This document shows positions 51,602 through 60,300 of a DNA stretch of 64,000 nucleotides, piece by piece; the stretch's first letter is position 1; each line of letters opens with the position of its first letter. The notes under the pieces are model-generated. The model was given only the letters and a program-made list of their open reading frames with translations, was not told the origin of the DNA and made no database searches. A program made the translations under genes and the position numbers. The stretch is from positions 248,001 to 312,000 of the forward strand of contig NZ_JAGIOD010000001.1 in assembly GCF_017876545.1 (NCBI RefSeq), in the 5' to 3' direction. This stretch comes from Brachybacterium sacelli. Its GTDB lineage: Bacteria; Actinomycetota; Actinomycetes; Actinomycetales; Dermabacteraceae.

Positions 51602-52462
51602 ATGACCTCCACCTCCCGCGACGACGACCCCGTCATCAGCCTGCGCCACGTCACCAAGGACTTCGGGCAGGGCGTCAAGGGGCTCGACGACCTCACACTC
51701 GACCTCGAGGCCGGCTCGATCACGGCCCTGCTGGGGCTGTCCGGCTCCGGCAAGTCGACGCTGCTGCGCCACCTCAACGGGCTGCACGCCCCGACCTCCG
51801 GGACCGTCCGGGTGCTCGGCGACACCCTCGGGGACCTCTCCGCCGCGCAGCTGCGGGCCAAGCGCCGTGACCTCGGCATGATCTTCCAGAGCTTCGGCCT
51901 GGTGGGCCCGATGTCGATGCTGGAGAACGTGTGCACCGGAGCGCTCGGGACGCTGCGCGGGCCGCGGTTGAGCCTGCTGATGTACCCGAAAAGGGTGCGT
52001 CACGAGGCCCTGCGGCACCTGGAGCGCGTGGGGCTGGCCGACCGCGCCCACCAGCGAGCCGACACCCTCTCCGGCGGCCAGCAGCAACGGGTCGCGATCG
52101 CGCGCTCACTGATGCAGCATCCGCGGGTGCTGCTGGCCGACGAGCCGGTCGCCTCCCTCGACCCGGTCTCGTCCGGACAGATCCTTGAGCTGCTGCGGGC
52201 CCTGCGCGACCAGGACGGCCTCACGATCGTCACCGCGCTGCACCAGGTCGAGCTCGCCCTCGACATCGCCGACCGGGTGGTGGGGCTGCGCAGCGGGCAC
52301 GTGGTCTTCGACCGTGCGACCACGGGCCTGTCCCCGCGGGACGCCGCACGGATCTACGACACCGTCGCGGCACCCACCACGGCCGAGCTCGAATCGCTCA
52401 CCGATCTGCGCGCACCGGCGCGCCCGGCGGCCGCCGGAGCACCTGCGGCGGCCCGCGCATGA
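51602..52462 (+). CDS. phnC: Phosphonate ABC importer ATPase
   Basis: A 286-residue ATPase with Walker A LLGLSGSGKSTLLRHL, signature LSGGQQQRVAIARSLM, Walker B RVLLADEPVASLDPV and H-loop VTALHQVELALDIADRVVGL. The LRAKRRDLGMIFQSFGLVGP segment is the PhnC Q-loop region. A C-terminal Ala/Pro tail is added. It follows phnD and overlaps the permease gene by 4 bp, so ATPase and permease are coupled. Confidence 0.94.
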   Translation: MTSTSRDDDPVISLRHVTKDFGQGVKGLDDLTLDLEAGSITALLGLSGSGKSTLLRHLNGLHAPTSGTVRVLGDTLGDLSAAQLRAKRRDLGMIFQSFGLVGPMSMLENVCTGALGTLRGPRLSLLMYPKRVRHEALRHLERVGLADRAHQRADTLSGGQQQRVAIARSLMQHPRVLLADEPVASLDPVSSGQILELLRALRDQDGLTIVTALHQVELALDIADRVVGLRSGHVVFDRATTGLSPRDAARIYDTVAAPTTAELESLTDLRAPARPAAAGAPAAARA

Positions 52463-54150
52463 GCACCACGACGCCGGTCGCCGCCCCGGCACCGGACACA
52501 CGGCTCGCCCGCCCCGTCGGCCGCCCCTCCCTCGGCTCCCTCGGGGCGGGGATCGTGATGGCCGTCCTGGCCGGCCTCGGCATCTGGTCCGTGCTCGACC
52601 TCGGCATCGACGTGCCGACGATCGTCGGCTCCCTCGGCAATGCCGTGAACTTCGCCGGGCGCATGCTGCCGCTCGACTTCCCGCCCGCCGCCGAGCTGGC
52701 CGGGATGATCCTCGAGACCCTCGCGATCGTGGTGCTGTCGACCGTGCTCGCCGTGGTGCTGTCGGTGCCGGTCGCCCTCGCGGCGGGCCGGGCCACGACC
52801 GCCGGCAGGATCACCCGCGGCACCGCCCGCACCCTCATCGTGCTGGCGCGTGCGGTCCCCGACCTTGTGCTGGCGATCGTGTTCCTGCGCCTGTTCGGCC
52901 TGGGCCCGGTGGCCGGCATCCTCGCCATGGGTCTGCACTCGGTGGGGATGATCGGCAAGCTCTACGCCGATGCGATCGAGGAGCTCGACGACGCGCCCCG
53001 TGAGGCCGTGGAGGCAGTCGGCAGTTCCCGCCGGCAGCAGATCTGGTCCGCGATCCCGCAGGCGCTGCTGCCGCAGGTGGTCGCGACCGCTCTGCACCGC
53101 TTCGACATCAACCTGCGCATCTCGGTGCTGCTGGGGTATGTGGGCGTGGGCGGCATCGGCCTGGCGATCGCCGACGCCCTGCGATCCCTGGACTATCAGC
53201 GCGGCATGTCCCTGGCGCTGGTGGTGCTCGCGCTGTGCATCGCGGTCGAGCTGCTCTCCGGCGCGGTGCGGGCCGCGCTCCTGCCCGGTGGTGGGCGCTC
53301 CCTCCGCTCCACCTGGGCCGACCGGCTCCTCGACCGTTCCTCGGGAGGGCGTACGAGCCCGAGCCCGGTGCGGGCCGAGGCACCCTGGTCGGTGGAGCGG
53401 ATCCGTCGTCTGCTCGGCGGCCTCGCCGTCGTGGTGGTGACGCTCGCCGCCCTGCAGCAGGTGAAGATCAGCCCCACCATACTGCTGGACGGCCTGTTCG
53501 CGCTCCCGGAGACGATGGCGCTGTTCGTCCCGCCCGGCTTCGGCGGCGCCGCGTCGACCGTGCTCGCGGATCTGCTGGTCACGCTCCAGGTCGCCCTGGC
53601 CGCGACGCTGCTCGGCGCGATCGTGGCCCTGCCGATCGGGATCCTGGCCGCCCGCAATGTGGTCGCGCACCGGGCCGTGCACACCGGTTTCCGGCTGCTC
53701 ATCGTGATCATCCGGGGAATCCCCGAGCTGATCCTCGCGATCATCTTCGTGGTCATCTCGGGCCTGGGCGCGGTGGCCGGCACGCTCGCGCTCGCGCTCG
53801 GTGCCGTCGGCCTGCTGTCCAAGCTGATCGCCGACTCCCTCGAGGAGACCGACCTCCGCGTCCAGGACGCCGTGCGCACCCTCGGCGCGACCGGGCCGCA
53901 GGTCTTCGTGGCCGCGACCGTGCGTCAAGCCGCCCCGGCCTTCGTGGCGCACGTGCTGTACCTGCTGGACACGAACATCCGCTCGGCGACCCTGCTGGGC
54001 GTGGTGGGCGCGGGCGGCGTCGGCTTCCTGCTGCTCAACGCCGCCCGGGTCAACCAGTTCGACGTGGTCACCGCGATCGTGCTGCTCATGATCGCCGTGG
54101 TGCTGGCCGTCGAGGCACTCTCGATCTGGCTGCGGCGCGCGGTGCGCTGA
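52459..54150 (+). CDS. phnE: Fused phosphonate ABC permease (two PhnE domains)
   Basis: A 563-residue permease in which two PhnE-type membrane domains are joined in one chain. The first (about 30-265) has its ATPase-contact loop at DAPREAVEAVGSSRRQQIWS, and the second (about 310-555) at QDAVRTLGATGPQVFVAATV. The linker of about 40 residues is charged. Paired permeases are more often two proteins (PhnE1/PhnE2); the fusion removes the need for separate assembly. It overlaps phnC by 4 bp and the hydrolase follows after 51 bp with its own AGGAG. Confidence 0.92.
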   Translation: MSTTTPVAAPAPDTRLARPVGRPSLGSLGAGIVMAVLAGLGIWSVLDLGIDVPTIVGSLGNAVNFAGRMLPLDFPPAAELAGMILETLAIVVLSTVLAVVLSVPVALAAGRATTAGRITRGTARTLIVLARAVPDLVLAIVFLRLFGLGPVAGILAMGLHSVGMIGKLYADAIEELDDAPREAVEAVGSSRRQQIWSAIPQALLPQVVATALHRFDINLRISVLLGYVGVGGIGLAIADALRSLDYQRGMSLALVVLALCIAVELLSGAVRAALLPGGGRSLRSTWADRLLDRSSGGRTSPSPVRAEAPWSVERIRRLLGGLAVVVVTLAALQQVKISPTILLDGLFALPETMALFVPPGFGGAASTVLADLLVTLQVALAATLLGAIVALPIGILAARNVVAHRAVHTGFRLLIVIIRGIPELILAIIFVVISGLGAVAGTLALALGAVGLLSKLIADSLEETDLRVQDAVRTLGATGPQVFVAATVRQAAPAFVAHVLYLLDTNIRSATLLGVVGAGGVGFLLLNAARVNQFDVVTAIVLLMIAVVLAVEALSIWLRRAVR

Positions 54151-54201
54151 CCTCTGCGCCTCGCCTTCTTCCATCCCGCACGACGACAAGGAGACCCCAC
54201 C

Positions 54202-54915
54202 ATGACCCGCGCCCTGCAGCTCGCCGTGTTCGACATGGCCGGCACCACCATCGATGACCGCTACGAGGTCTACCGCGTGCTGCGCGATGCCGTCGAGCGC
54301 GAGGGCGCTCGCGTCGACGACGCCACCTTCCAGCAGTGGATGGGCACCGAGAAGCGCTCCGCCATCGAGAATCTGCTGACCCTCGGCGGCATCGAGGCAT
54401 CCGAGGAGCGCGTCGACGACGCCTTCGCCTGGTTCCTCGCCGAGCTCACCCGCACCTACACCGAGAACCCGCCGGTACCGCTGCCGGGCGTGGAGGACGC
54501 CCTGGCCACGCTGCGCGCGCAAGGGCTCTCGGTCGGTCTGACCACCGGGTTCTCCCGGGACATCGCGGATCTCATCCTGGAGCGGATGGGCTGGGGAGTC
54601 GGATCCGCGGCCGACGGGGCCATGGTCGACGCCGTGGTGTGCGGGGACGAGGTCCCCGAGGGACGGCCGGCACCGTTCATGATCCAGCAGGTCATGACGC
54701 AGACCTCAGTCACCGATTCCGCCCTGGTCGTCTCCGTCGGGGACACCGCGGTGGACGTCGAGTCGGCGCGGCGCGCCGGGGTGCTCGCGGTCGGCGTGCT
54801 CACCGGCAAGCTCACCCGCGCCGAGCTCGAGGCCGCCGGGGCGGACGAGGTCCTGGACGGGGTCCGCGACCTGCCCCAGCTGCTGAGCCTCGCCGAGGCG
54901 CCGGAGTCGCGGTGA
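54202..54915 (+). CDS. Phosphonatase-like HAD hydrolase (PhnX-like)
   Basis: A 237-residue HAD-superfamily hydrolase of the phosphonatase-like group (known to me as TIGR03351). The nucleophile is Asp11 in AVFDMAGTTIDDRYEV. The cap shows QQWMGTEKRSAIENLLTLGG, where Lys51 may correspond to the Schiff-base lysine of phosphonoacetaldehyde hydrolase. Motif III and IV lie in VVCGDEVPEGRPAPFM and VSVGDTAVDVESARRAGVLA. In the cluster it is the candidate for cleaving the C-P bond of phosphonoacetaldehyde or a relative to release phosphate. Its stop overlaps the ADH start (GTGA). Confidence 0.88.
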   Translation: MTRALQLAVFDMAGTTIDDRYEVYRVLRDAVEREGARVDDATFQQWMGTEKRSAIENLLTLGGIEASEERVDDAFAWFLAELTRTYTENPPVPLPGVEDALATLRAQGLSVGLTTGFSRDIADLILERMGWGVGSAADGAMVDAVVCGDEVPEGRPAPFMIQQVMTQTSVTDSALVVSVGDTAVDVESARRAGVLAVGVLTGKLTRAELEAAGADEVLDGVRDLPQLLSLAEAPESR

Positions 54916-56129
54916 GCGCCCGGGTCCAGCAGAGTGAGGTCGGGGCCGCGCCCGGGGCCGCTCTTGTCGATATTCCCGCGGCCGGCGCCGCGGTAGGGAC
55001 CGCGCCCGACGCCGCAGCCTCCGTGCGCGCACTCGTGTGGACGGGCGGATCCGACTTCGCGCTGCGGGAGCTGCCGCTGCCGGTGCCTGGTCCCGGCGAG
55101 ATTCTGGTGCGCGTCACCGCGGCCGCGATCTGCGGCTCGGACCGGCACACCGTGACCGGTCTGCGCGAGTCCCCGTGCCCCGGAATCCTCGGGCACGAGG
55201 GCGTCGGCGTGATCGTCGCGCTCGGCACCTTCGACAGCGTGCCCCGGCCCGGCGCGGGCCCCGGGGCAGCCACCGGGCCGATCGCGACCGGGTCCGCCGT
55301 CGCGGCCGACGTCGACGGCCGCCCGCTCGCCGTCGGGGATCGGATCGTGTGGTCGGTCGTCTCGGCGTGCGGGGGCTGCGACCGTTGCCGGGCGGGGCAC
55401 TCGGCCAAGTGCCGACGCCTTCTCAAGGCCGGGCACGAGGCCCTCGATTCGTCGTGGCCGCTCTCCGGCTCCTTCGCCACGCACGTGCTGCTGCCCGCGG
55501 GTCATGCGGTGGTGCGGGCGGGGGCCGAGGTGAGCGACGGGGCCGCTGCGATCAGCGCCTGCGCCGGCGCGACCGTCATGGCCGCACTCGATGCCGGTCC
55601 GTCCCGCAACCTGGCCGGGGCCCGGGTGCTGGTCAGCGGGGTCGGGATGCTCGGACTGCTCGCGGTCCTCGCCGCTCGCGCCGCCGGCGCCACCGACATT
55701 CGCGCGATCGACCCCTCCCCCACGCGCCGCGCCCTCGCCGAGCGGGCCGGGGCGAGTTTCACCCTCGCCCCCGAGCAGAGCAGCGTCGGCCCCGTGGACC
55801 TCGCACTCGAGTTCTCCGGCGTTCCGACGAGCGTCACGAGCGTGCTCGAGGCCCTCGACGTGGGCAGCACCGCCGTGCTCGCCGGCAGCGTCTTCCCCGG
55901 CCCGGCCGTCGGCCTGGATCCGGAGCAGGTAGTGCGTGGCCGGCACACGATCACCGGCGTGCACAACTACGAGCCCCAGCATCTCGCGCAGGCCGTCGCG
56001 CTGCTGAGCACGGAGCACGCCGCCGTTCTCGAGGACCCGGTCGTGCTCAGCACCCCGGTCGGTCTGGACGCCGTGCCCGACGCCTTCGCCGCGCCGACGC
56101 AGCATCTTCGAACACTCGTGAGGCCCTGA
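54912..56129 (+). CDS. Zinc-binding alcohol dehydrogenase of the phosphonate cluster
   Basis: A 405-residue medium-chain dehydrogenase. The catalytic-zinc region is AAAICGSDRHTV with GHEGVGVIVALG; the structural-zinc loop is CGGCDRCRAGHSAKC; the Rossmann motif is VLVSGVGMLGLLAVLAARAA. The group is known to me as TIGR03366 (proposed HpnZ), found beside phosphonate genes. A GTG start at 54912 overlaps the hydrolase stop; the first 40 residues are low-complexity Ala/Gly/Pro, and so longer than typical. It probably handles the aldehyde or alcohol product of C-P cleavage; direction is inferred. Confidence 0.87.
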   Translation: MSARVQQSEVGAAPGAALVDIPAAGAAVGTAPDAAASVRALVWTGGSDFALRELPLPVPGPGEILVRVTAAAICGSDRHTVTGLRESPCPGILGHEGVGVIVALGTFDSVPRPGAGPGAATGPIATGSAVAADVDGRPLAVGDRIVWSVVSACGGCDRCRAGHSAKCRRLLKAGHEALDSSWPLSGSFATHVLLPAGHAVVRAGAEVSDGAAAISACAGATVMAALDAGPSRNLAGARVLVSGVGMLGLLAVLAARAAGATDIRAIDPSPTRRALAERAGASFTLAPEQSSVGPVDLALEFSGVPTSVTSVLEALDVGSTAVLAGSVFPGPAVGLDPEQVVRGRHTITGVHNYEPQHLAQAVALLSTEHAAVLEDPVVLSTPVGLDAVPDAFAAPTQHLRTLVRP

Positions 56130-56139
56130 AGACGTTCGG

Positions 56140-56169
56140 CGGTGGTTCACCGGTCGTGGGCGACCACCG
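56140..56169. terminator. Small hairpin, diverged palindrome family A copy 2
   Basis: CGGTGGT (56140-56146) pairs with ACCACCG (56163-56169). The bases between include CACCGGTCGTGGGCG, identical over 15 nt to part of the hairpin at 48222-48269. Placed between convergent ADH and arsC-like genes, it may end both transcripts. The gap to 56254 is otherwise featureless. Confidence 0.5.
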
Positions 56170-56254
56170 GGCAGCTCACGCCGATCCGCGTTGCCTGGCG
56201 GGCTCGCTGTGCGGAATTCGCCTCACCGGCCGACACCCTCGCAGCGCCCCGAGC

Positions 56255-56707
56255 TCATTCCCCGTGGGCCGTCAGCTCCTCATACAGCACTGCGACTCGC
56301 GCATCGATGTCGTCGCGCACCAGGCGCATGCGCTCTATGCCGTCAATACCGCGCTCGGAGGGCTCGTCGGTGCGCCAGGTGGCGATCGTGCCGACCATGC
56401 CGGGGACCGGCTCGACCACCGCCTCCTCCCCCAGCACCACGACCCGGTCGACCCGGACCAGCAGCTCCGGATCGACCGGCGTAGGGCTCGAGGCCGACAT
56501 GTCCGCACCGACTTCGGCGACCACCTCGGCCGACAGCTCATTGACAGCGCTGCCGGGCTTCGTGCCGGCCGAGTGCACCTCGACGGCGCCACGGGCGCGG
56601 GCTTCGAGCAGGGCAGCGGCCATCTGGGACTTGCCGCCGTTCTTGACGCAGACGAACAAGACCGACGGTGTCCGGGCCGAGGTCGCCGACGGGTTGTCGA
56701 TGTTCAA
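56255..56707 (-). CDS. arsC: Arsenate reductase, low-molecular-weight phosphatase fold
   Basis: A 150-residue enzyme that would reduce arsenate to arsenite for export. The P-loop is [19 protein letters not shown]: the Cys and spacing fit C-x5-[R/K]-S, but the usual Arg is Lys. [15 protein letters not shown] and the Asp-containing loop near the C-terminus follow. This Lys variant is familiar from actinobacterial LMW-phosphatase ArsC homologues, including mycothiol-coupled ones, so mycothiol may be the reductant; that is inference. The ATG overlaps the acr3 stop by 4 bp. Confidence 0.85.
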   Translation of the reverse strand: MNIDNPSATSARTPSVLFVCVKNGGKSQMAAALLEARARGAVEVHSAGTKPGSAVNELSAEVVAEVGADMSASSPTPVDPELLVRVDRVVVLGEEAVVEPVPGMVGTIATWRTDEPSERGIDGIERMRLVRDDIDARVAVLYEELTAHGE

Positions 56708-57822
56708 GCGGAGACCTTCTCGGGAGTGCGGACGGGGACGGTGGGATCCCCGGGGAACAAGCGTCTACCCAGCCACAGCGAGACGTAGACCAGGGCGATG
56801 AGCACGGGCACCTCAATGAGCGGCCCGACGACGCCGGCGAGCGCCTGGCCGGAGCTGACCCCGAAGGTGCCGATCGCGACGGCGATGGCGAGCTCGAAGT
56901 TGTTGCCGGAGGCGGTGAAGGCGACCGTGGTGGAGCGGGCGTAGTCCATCCCGACGGCCCGGCTGAGCAGCAGAGACCCCACGAACATGAGCACGAAGTA
57001 GGCCAGCAGCGGTAGCGCGATCCGGGCCACATCCCCCGGGGCGGAGAGGATCGCATCGCCCTGCAGGGCGAACAGGAGCACGATCGTGAACAACAGCCCA
57101 TACAGGGCGAAGGGGCCGATGCGCGGCAGGAAGGTCTCCTCGTACCAGGCCCGGCCGCGACGGCGCTCCCCGATCACGCGGGTGAGGAAGCCGGCCAGCA
57201 GCGGGATCCCGAGGAACACGAGCACGCTGAGCACGATCGCGCCGATCGAGAACTCCGCCGAGGTGACAGGCAGGCCGAGCCAGTACGGGACCACCTGCAG
57301 GTAGAACCAGCCGAGCGCTCCGAAGGCGAGCACCTGGAACACGGAGTTGATCGCGACCAGCACGGCCGCGGCCTCGCGGTCCCCGCAGGCGAGGTCGTTC
57401 CAGATCAGCACCATGGCGATGCAGCGGGCCAGCCCGACGATGATCAGCCCAGTGCGATACTCGGGCAGGTCCGCCAGGAAGATCCAGGCCAGCGCGAACA
57501 TCAGCGCGGGCCCGACAAGCCAGTTCAGCACCAGTGAGGTGACCATGAGACGACGGTCAGCGCCGATGCGGCGCGTCTCGTCGTAGCGGACCTTGGCGAG
57601 CACCGGGTACATCATCACCAGCAGGCCGACCGCGATCGGCAGCGAGACCCCGGCGATGCTCACCGCCTCGAGCGCCGGGCCGATACCCGGCACGAAGCTC
57701 CCGAGCAGCAGGCCGAGGGCCATGGCGGCGAGGATCCACGCCGGCAGCCATCGGTCCAGGAACGACATCTCGCCGCGCACACCGGTGGGAGCGGCGGAGG
57801 CGGCGGAGGGGGCCGTGGTCAC
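56704..57822 (-). CDS. acr3: ACR3-family arsenite efflux permease
   Basis: A 372-residue inner-membrane transporter with about ten segments. The ACR3 hallmark with its conserved Cys is [20 protein letters not shown], followed by [20 protein letters not shown]. The start (GTG at 57822) follows GGAAGAGG. It exports arsenite made by the reductase downstream. Divergent from arsR over 77 bp carrying a paired operator-like repeat. Confidence 0.93.
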   Translation of the reverse strand: MTTAPSAASAAPTGVRGEMSFLDRWLPAWILAAMALGLLLGSFVPGIGPALEAVSIAGVSLPIAVGLLVMMYPVLAKVRYDETRRIGADRRLMVTSLVLNWLVGPALMFALAWIFLADLPEYRTGLIIVGLARCIAMVLIWNDLACGDREAAAVLVAINSVFQVLAFGALGWFYLQVVPYWLGLPVTSAEFSIGAIVLSVLVFLGIPLLAGFLTRVIGERRRGRAWYEETFLPRIGPFALYGLLFTIVLLFALQGDAILSAPGDVARIALPLLAYFVLMFVGSLLLSRAVGMDYARSTTVAFTASGNNFELAIAVAIGTFGVSSGQALAGVVGPLIEVPVLIALVYVSLWLGRRLFPGDPTVPVRTPEKVSA

Positions 57823-57836
57823 TGCGACCTCTTCCT

Positions 57837-57887
57837 ATAGACGAACATCGATGCGAACAGTAGCCTTCTCATAGATGCCCGTCAATG
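57837..57887. promoter_or_regulatory. Paired ArsR operator-like repeats
   Basis: ATAGACGAACATCGATG (57837-57853) and ATAGATGCCCGTCAATG (57871-57887) are related direct repeats 34 bp apart, about three turns of helix, in the divergent arsR/acr3 promoter region. Binding by ArsR is inferred from position and from the ATA...ATG half-site style of the family. Confidence 0.55.
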
Positions 57888-57899
57888 TAAGGTGCATCC

Positions 57900-58292
57900 A
57901 TGACCGTCACTCCCCAGCACCTGGACCTGACCACACCGGGCGGGCGGGCTGAGGCCGCCTGCGCGCCCGGCGCAGATGCCGGCGACTGCTGCTCCCTGGG
58001 CGGCGGACCGCTCAGCACCGATGAGGCCGAGTCCTTGTCCGTGCGCCTCAAGGCGCTGTCCGACCCGACCCGTCTCCAACTGCTCTCGCACATCGCCACG
58101 TCCGGATGCGGGGACGTGTGCGCCTGCGACCTGGCGGAGCCGCTCAGGATCTCGCAGCCCACGGTCAGCCATCACATGAAAAAGCTCGTCGAGGCGGGTC
58201 TGCTCACCCGGGAGCAGAAGGGACGCTGGGCGCACTACTCCGTCGTCCCGTCGGCCTTCGCCGAGCTGCGCGCCTTCCTCGACCTGTCCTGA
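57900..58292 (+). CDS. arsR: Arsenic-responsive ArsR-family repressor
   Basis: A 130-residue winged-helix metalloregulator. The core reads RLKALSDPTRLQLLSHIATS with recognition helix ISQPTVSHHMKKLVEAGLL. Six Cys are present: 21, 30, 31, 70, 74 and 76 (DCCSLGG near the N-terminus and CGDVCACDLAE in helix 3/4). An N-terminal Cys-Cys pair plus a later Cys resembles the Corynebacterium glutamicum ArsR arsenite site, while CACDL also recalls the classical ELCVCDL site, so the site may be a composite. It should repress acr3-arsC and itself until arsenite binds. Confidence 0.92.
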   Translation: MTVTPQHLDLTTPGGRAEAACAPGADAGDCCSLGGGPLSTDEAESLSVRLKALSDPTRLQLLSHIATSGCGDVCACDLAEPLRISQPTVSHHMKKLVEAGLLTREQKGRWAHYSVVPSAFAELRAFLDLS

Positions 58293-58316
58293 CCCCCTCC
58301 CCGACACGGCCTCGGA

Positions 58317-58366
58317 TTGCCGCGTAGGGACCGATGTCGTGGCGACGATCGGTCCTCAGGCGGCAA
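58317..58366. terminator. Intergenic hairpin, palindrome family B copy 4
   Basis: TTGCCGC (58317-58323) faces GCGGCAA (58360-58366 region), GGACCGAT (58328-58335) faces ATCGGTCC (58348-58355), and an apical GTCG-TGG-CGAC (58336-58346) closes the hairpin. It lies between arsR and the convergent lrgB gene. The remaining 115 bases to 58481 hold nothing recognised. Confidence 0.6.
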
Positions 58367-58481
58367 ACGGCCCTCAGGCAGCGAGCAGCCCGTGACCGCC
58401 GTCGCGTGAGGGCACATCAGGCGGGCACCGCGTGGGCGACCGGCGACCCGGGGCCTGCTCCGGCCGCTGTGAGCGCTTGGC

Positions 58482-59180
58482 TCAGCCCGTCACCAGCGCG
58501 GAGACGATCGGCAGCACCACGGTCATGACCAGAGCATTCATCACCATCGCCGCGCTGGACCAGCCTCCCGCCACCGACGACTCGGCGAGCACGCGCGAGG
58601 TGCCGATGCCGTGTGAGGTCAGGCCGATGGCGAAGCCCCGGGCGCGCTCGTCCCGCACCCGGGCGAGGGACAGCAGAGCCGGACCGACGACGGCGCCCAG
58701 CACGCCCGAGATCAGGGTCAGCACCACGGCGAGTGGCACCGACGCCCCCAGGGTCTCCGCGATCGACAGCCCCACCGGTGAGGTCACCGAGCGTGGCAGG
58801 GCGGCGCGCAGCATGTCGTCACCCGCTCCGAGGAGCGTCATCGCGCCGACGGTGAGGGTGACGCTGAGCGCCCCGCCGACCGTGAGGGTCGTCGCCACCG
58901 CAGGTGCCGAGGACGCCAGTGCCCGCCCATTCCGCAGCAGGGGCAGGGCGAGGGCCACGGTCGCGGGTCCCAGCAGCAGGGTCAGCACCGTGACCTGCTC
59001 GAGGTACTCGTCGTACGGCAGCCCGGTGGCCTGCAGGACCACGGCGACCAGGATGACGGTGACCAGCACTGGGGAGAGCAGTCCCGGCCGACCGCAGCGC
59101 TGGTACAGCCACAGCGCCAGGAGGTACGCGCCGAGGGTGAGGGCGAGGCCGAAGACCGGCAGGTGGATGAGCGTGCTCAT
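58482..59180 (-). CDS. lrgB: LrgB-family membrane protein
   Basis: A 232-residue membrane protein with seven or eight segments, with the LrgB words LSPVLVTVILVAVVLQ, LLGPATVALALPLL, LPRSVTSPVGLSIAETLGA and GLTSHGIGTSRVLAES. In Staphylococcus LrgAB opposes the holin-like CidAB and in plants the fused PLGG1 exports glycolate/glycerate, so pyruvate or glycolate export is plausible. Start ATG at 59180, overlapping the lrgA stop by 4 bp. Confidence 0.9.
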   Translation of the reverse strand: MSTLIHLPVFGLALTLGAYLLALWLYQRCGRPGLLSPVLVTVILVAVVLQATGLPYDEYLEQVTVLTLLLGPATVALALPLLRNGRALASSAPAVATTLTVGGALSVTLTVGAMTLLGAGDDMLRAALPRSVTSPVGLSIAETLGASVPLAVVLTLISGVLGAVVGPALLSLARVRDERARGFAIGLTSHGIGTSRVLAESSVAGGWSSAAMVMNALVMTVVLPIVSALVTG

Positions 59181-59680
59181 GCGCCGGCGCTCCCCGGGAC
59201 CGGTCCCGTCCCCGCAGGAGGCGCACCCCCGCCGGGCCCGTCGGCCGCTCCGTGCCCCTCGCTCGCCCCGGGGCCGTCGGTCGCGGTGGGGCGGCCCCCG
59301 CGGCGACGGTCCATCCGCTGCAGCAGAGCCTGGAGCAGCCACCCCGCGACCAGCAGCGTCACCACGAAGGAGCCGCCGACGGCCAGCGCGATCGACAGCG
59401 CGTTCTGCGCCAGGGACTGCAGCTCCAGGACGATCCCGACCCCGGGCGGCACGAACAGCAGCTGAAGGTGCTGCAGCAGCGGGGTCGCGGCGGGCTCGGC
59501 GATGCGCAGCACCGCGCGGGTGGGCCGCAGCAGGCCCAGCACGACCAGCAGCACGATCCCGATCACGACCCCCGGCACGGGCAGGGCGAGCAGCTCCGAC
59601 GCGGCGAGGCCCACCATCTGCGCGAGCAGCAGGACCACGAGACCGAGCAGGACGGGAGGCAGGAGGGCGGCGCGGGACAT
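59177..59680 (-). CDS. lrgA: LrgA/CidA-family membrane protein
   Basis: A 167-residue membrane protein with four segments and the family words LPVPGVVIGIVLLVVLGLL and HLQLLFVPPGVGIVLELQSL. The C-terminal 45 residues are a Gly/Pro-rich cytoplasmic tail not seen in typical members. First gene of an lrgAB pair. In other bacteria this pair modulates murein hydrolase release or organic-acid export. Confidence 0.9.
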   Translation of the reverse strand: MSRAALLPPVLLGLVVLLLAQMVGLAASELLALPVPGVVIGIVLLVVLGLLRPTRAVLRIAEPAATPLLQHLQLLFVPPGVGIVLELQSLAQNALSIALAVGGSFVVTLLVAGWLLQALLQRMDRRRGGRPTATDGPGASEGHGAADGPGGGAPPAGTGPVPGSAGA

Positions 59681-59754
59681 CGTCGCCAGGGTAGCCCGAG
59701 CGGCGCCCGTCGAATCGCGTTGACCACCATCGACGCTCCGTTCAGACTGCCGTC

Positions 59755-60300
59755 ATGTCCCTCGTGTTCCCGCTGCTCGGCCCCCGCGTGATGCTGCGAC
59801 CGTTCGAACTCTCCGATGCCCACGACGCCCACGTCGTCTACGGGGACGCGGACGTGATGCGGTACGTCGGCGAGGGCGGCGCGGTTGCGCCCTCGACGAC
59901 GGCGCGGATGCTCGAGGACTACCGCCGCCACCAGGACGAGCGCGGCTTCGCGTTCTGGGCCGTCGTGGACCGGGCGAGCAGGGAGCTGATCGGTGACGCG
60001 GGCCTGGAGGTCACCGACCAGGGCGTCGAGCTCGGGTTCACCCTGGGCCGTCGCTGGTGGGGGCGGGGGCTGGCCACCGAGGCGGCGCGGCTGTGCGTTC
60101 GGGCCGCCTGCGGGCCGCTGGGACTGCCGCATCTGGTGGCCCTGGTCGATGTCGACAACCCCGCTTCGGCTCGAGTGCTGGAGAAGCTCGGGTTCATGGG
60201 GGACGGGATCGTGAGCGCCTACGGTCGCGCGCACCACCGCTTCCAGCTCTGCACCGACCGACCGGTCACCATGGGCTCCTCCCCCGTGTGGTCACGATGA
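59755..60300 (+). CDS. GNAT-family N-acetyltransferase (RimJ/RimL type)
   Basis: A 181-residue acyltransferase. VMLRPFELSDAHDAHVVYGD at the start, ELGFTLGRRWWGRGLATEAA (the acetyl-CoA loop, Q/RxxGxG/A variant RRWWGRGLA) and LVALVDVDNPASARVLEKLG near the end identify it. The substrate, protein N-terminus or small amine, is not readable. It stands alone, divergent from lrgA. Confidence 0.92.
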   Translation: MSLVFPLLGPRVMLRPFELSDAHDAHVVYGDADVMRYVGEGGAVAPSTTARMLEDYRRHQDERGFAFWAVVDRASRELIGDAGLEVTDQGVELGFTLGRRWWGRGLATEAARLCVRAACGPLGLPHLVALVDVDNPASARVLEKLGFMGDGIVSAYGRAHHRFQLCTDRPVTMGSSPVWSR

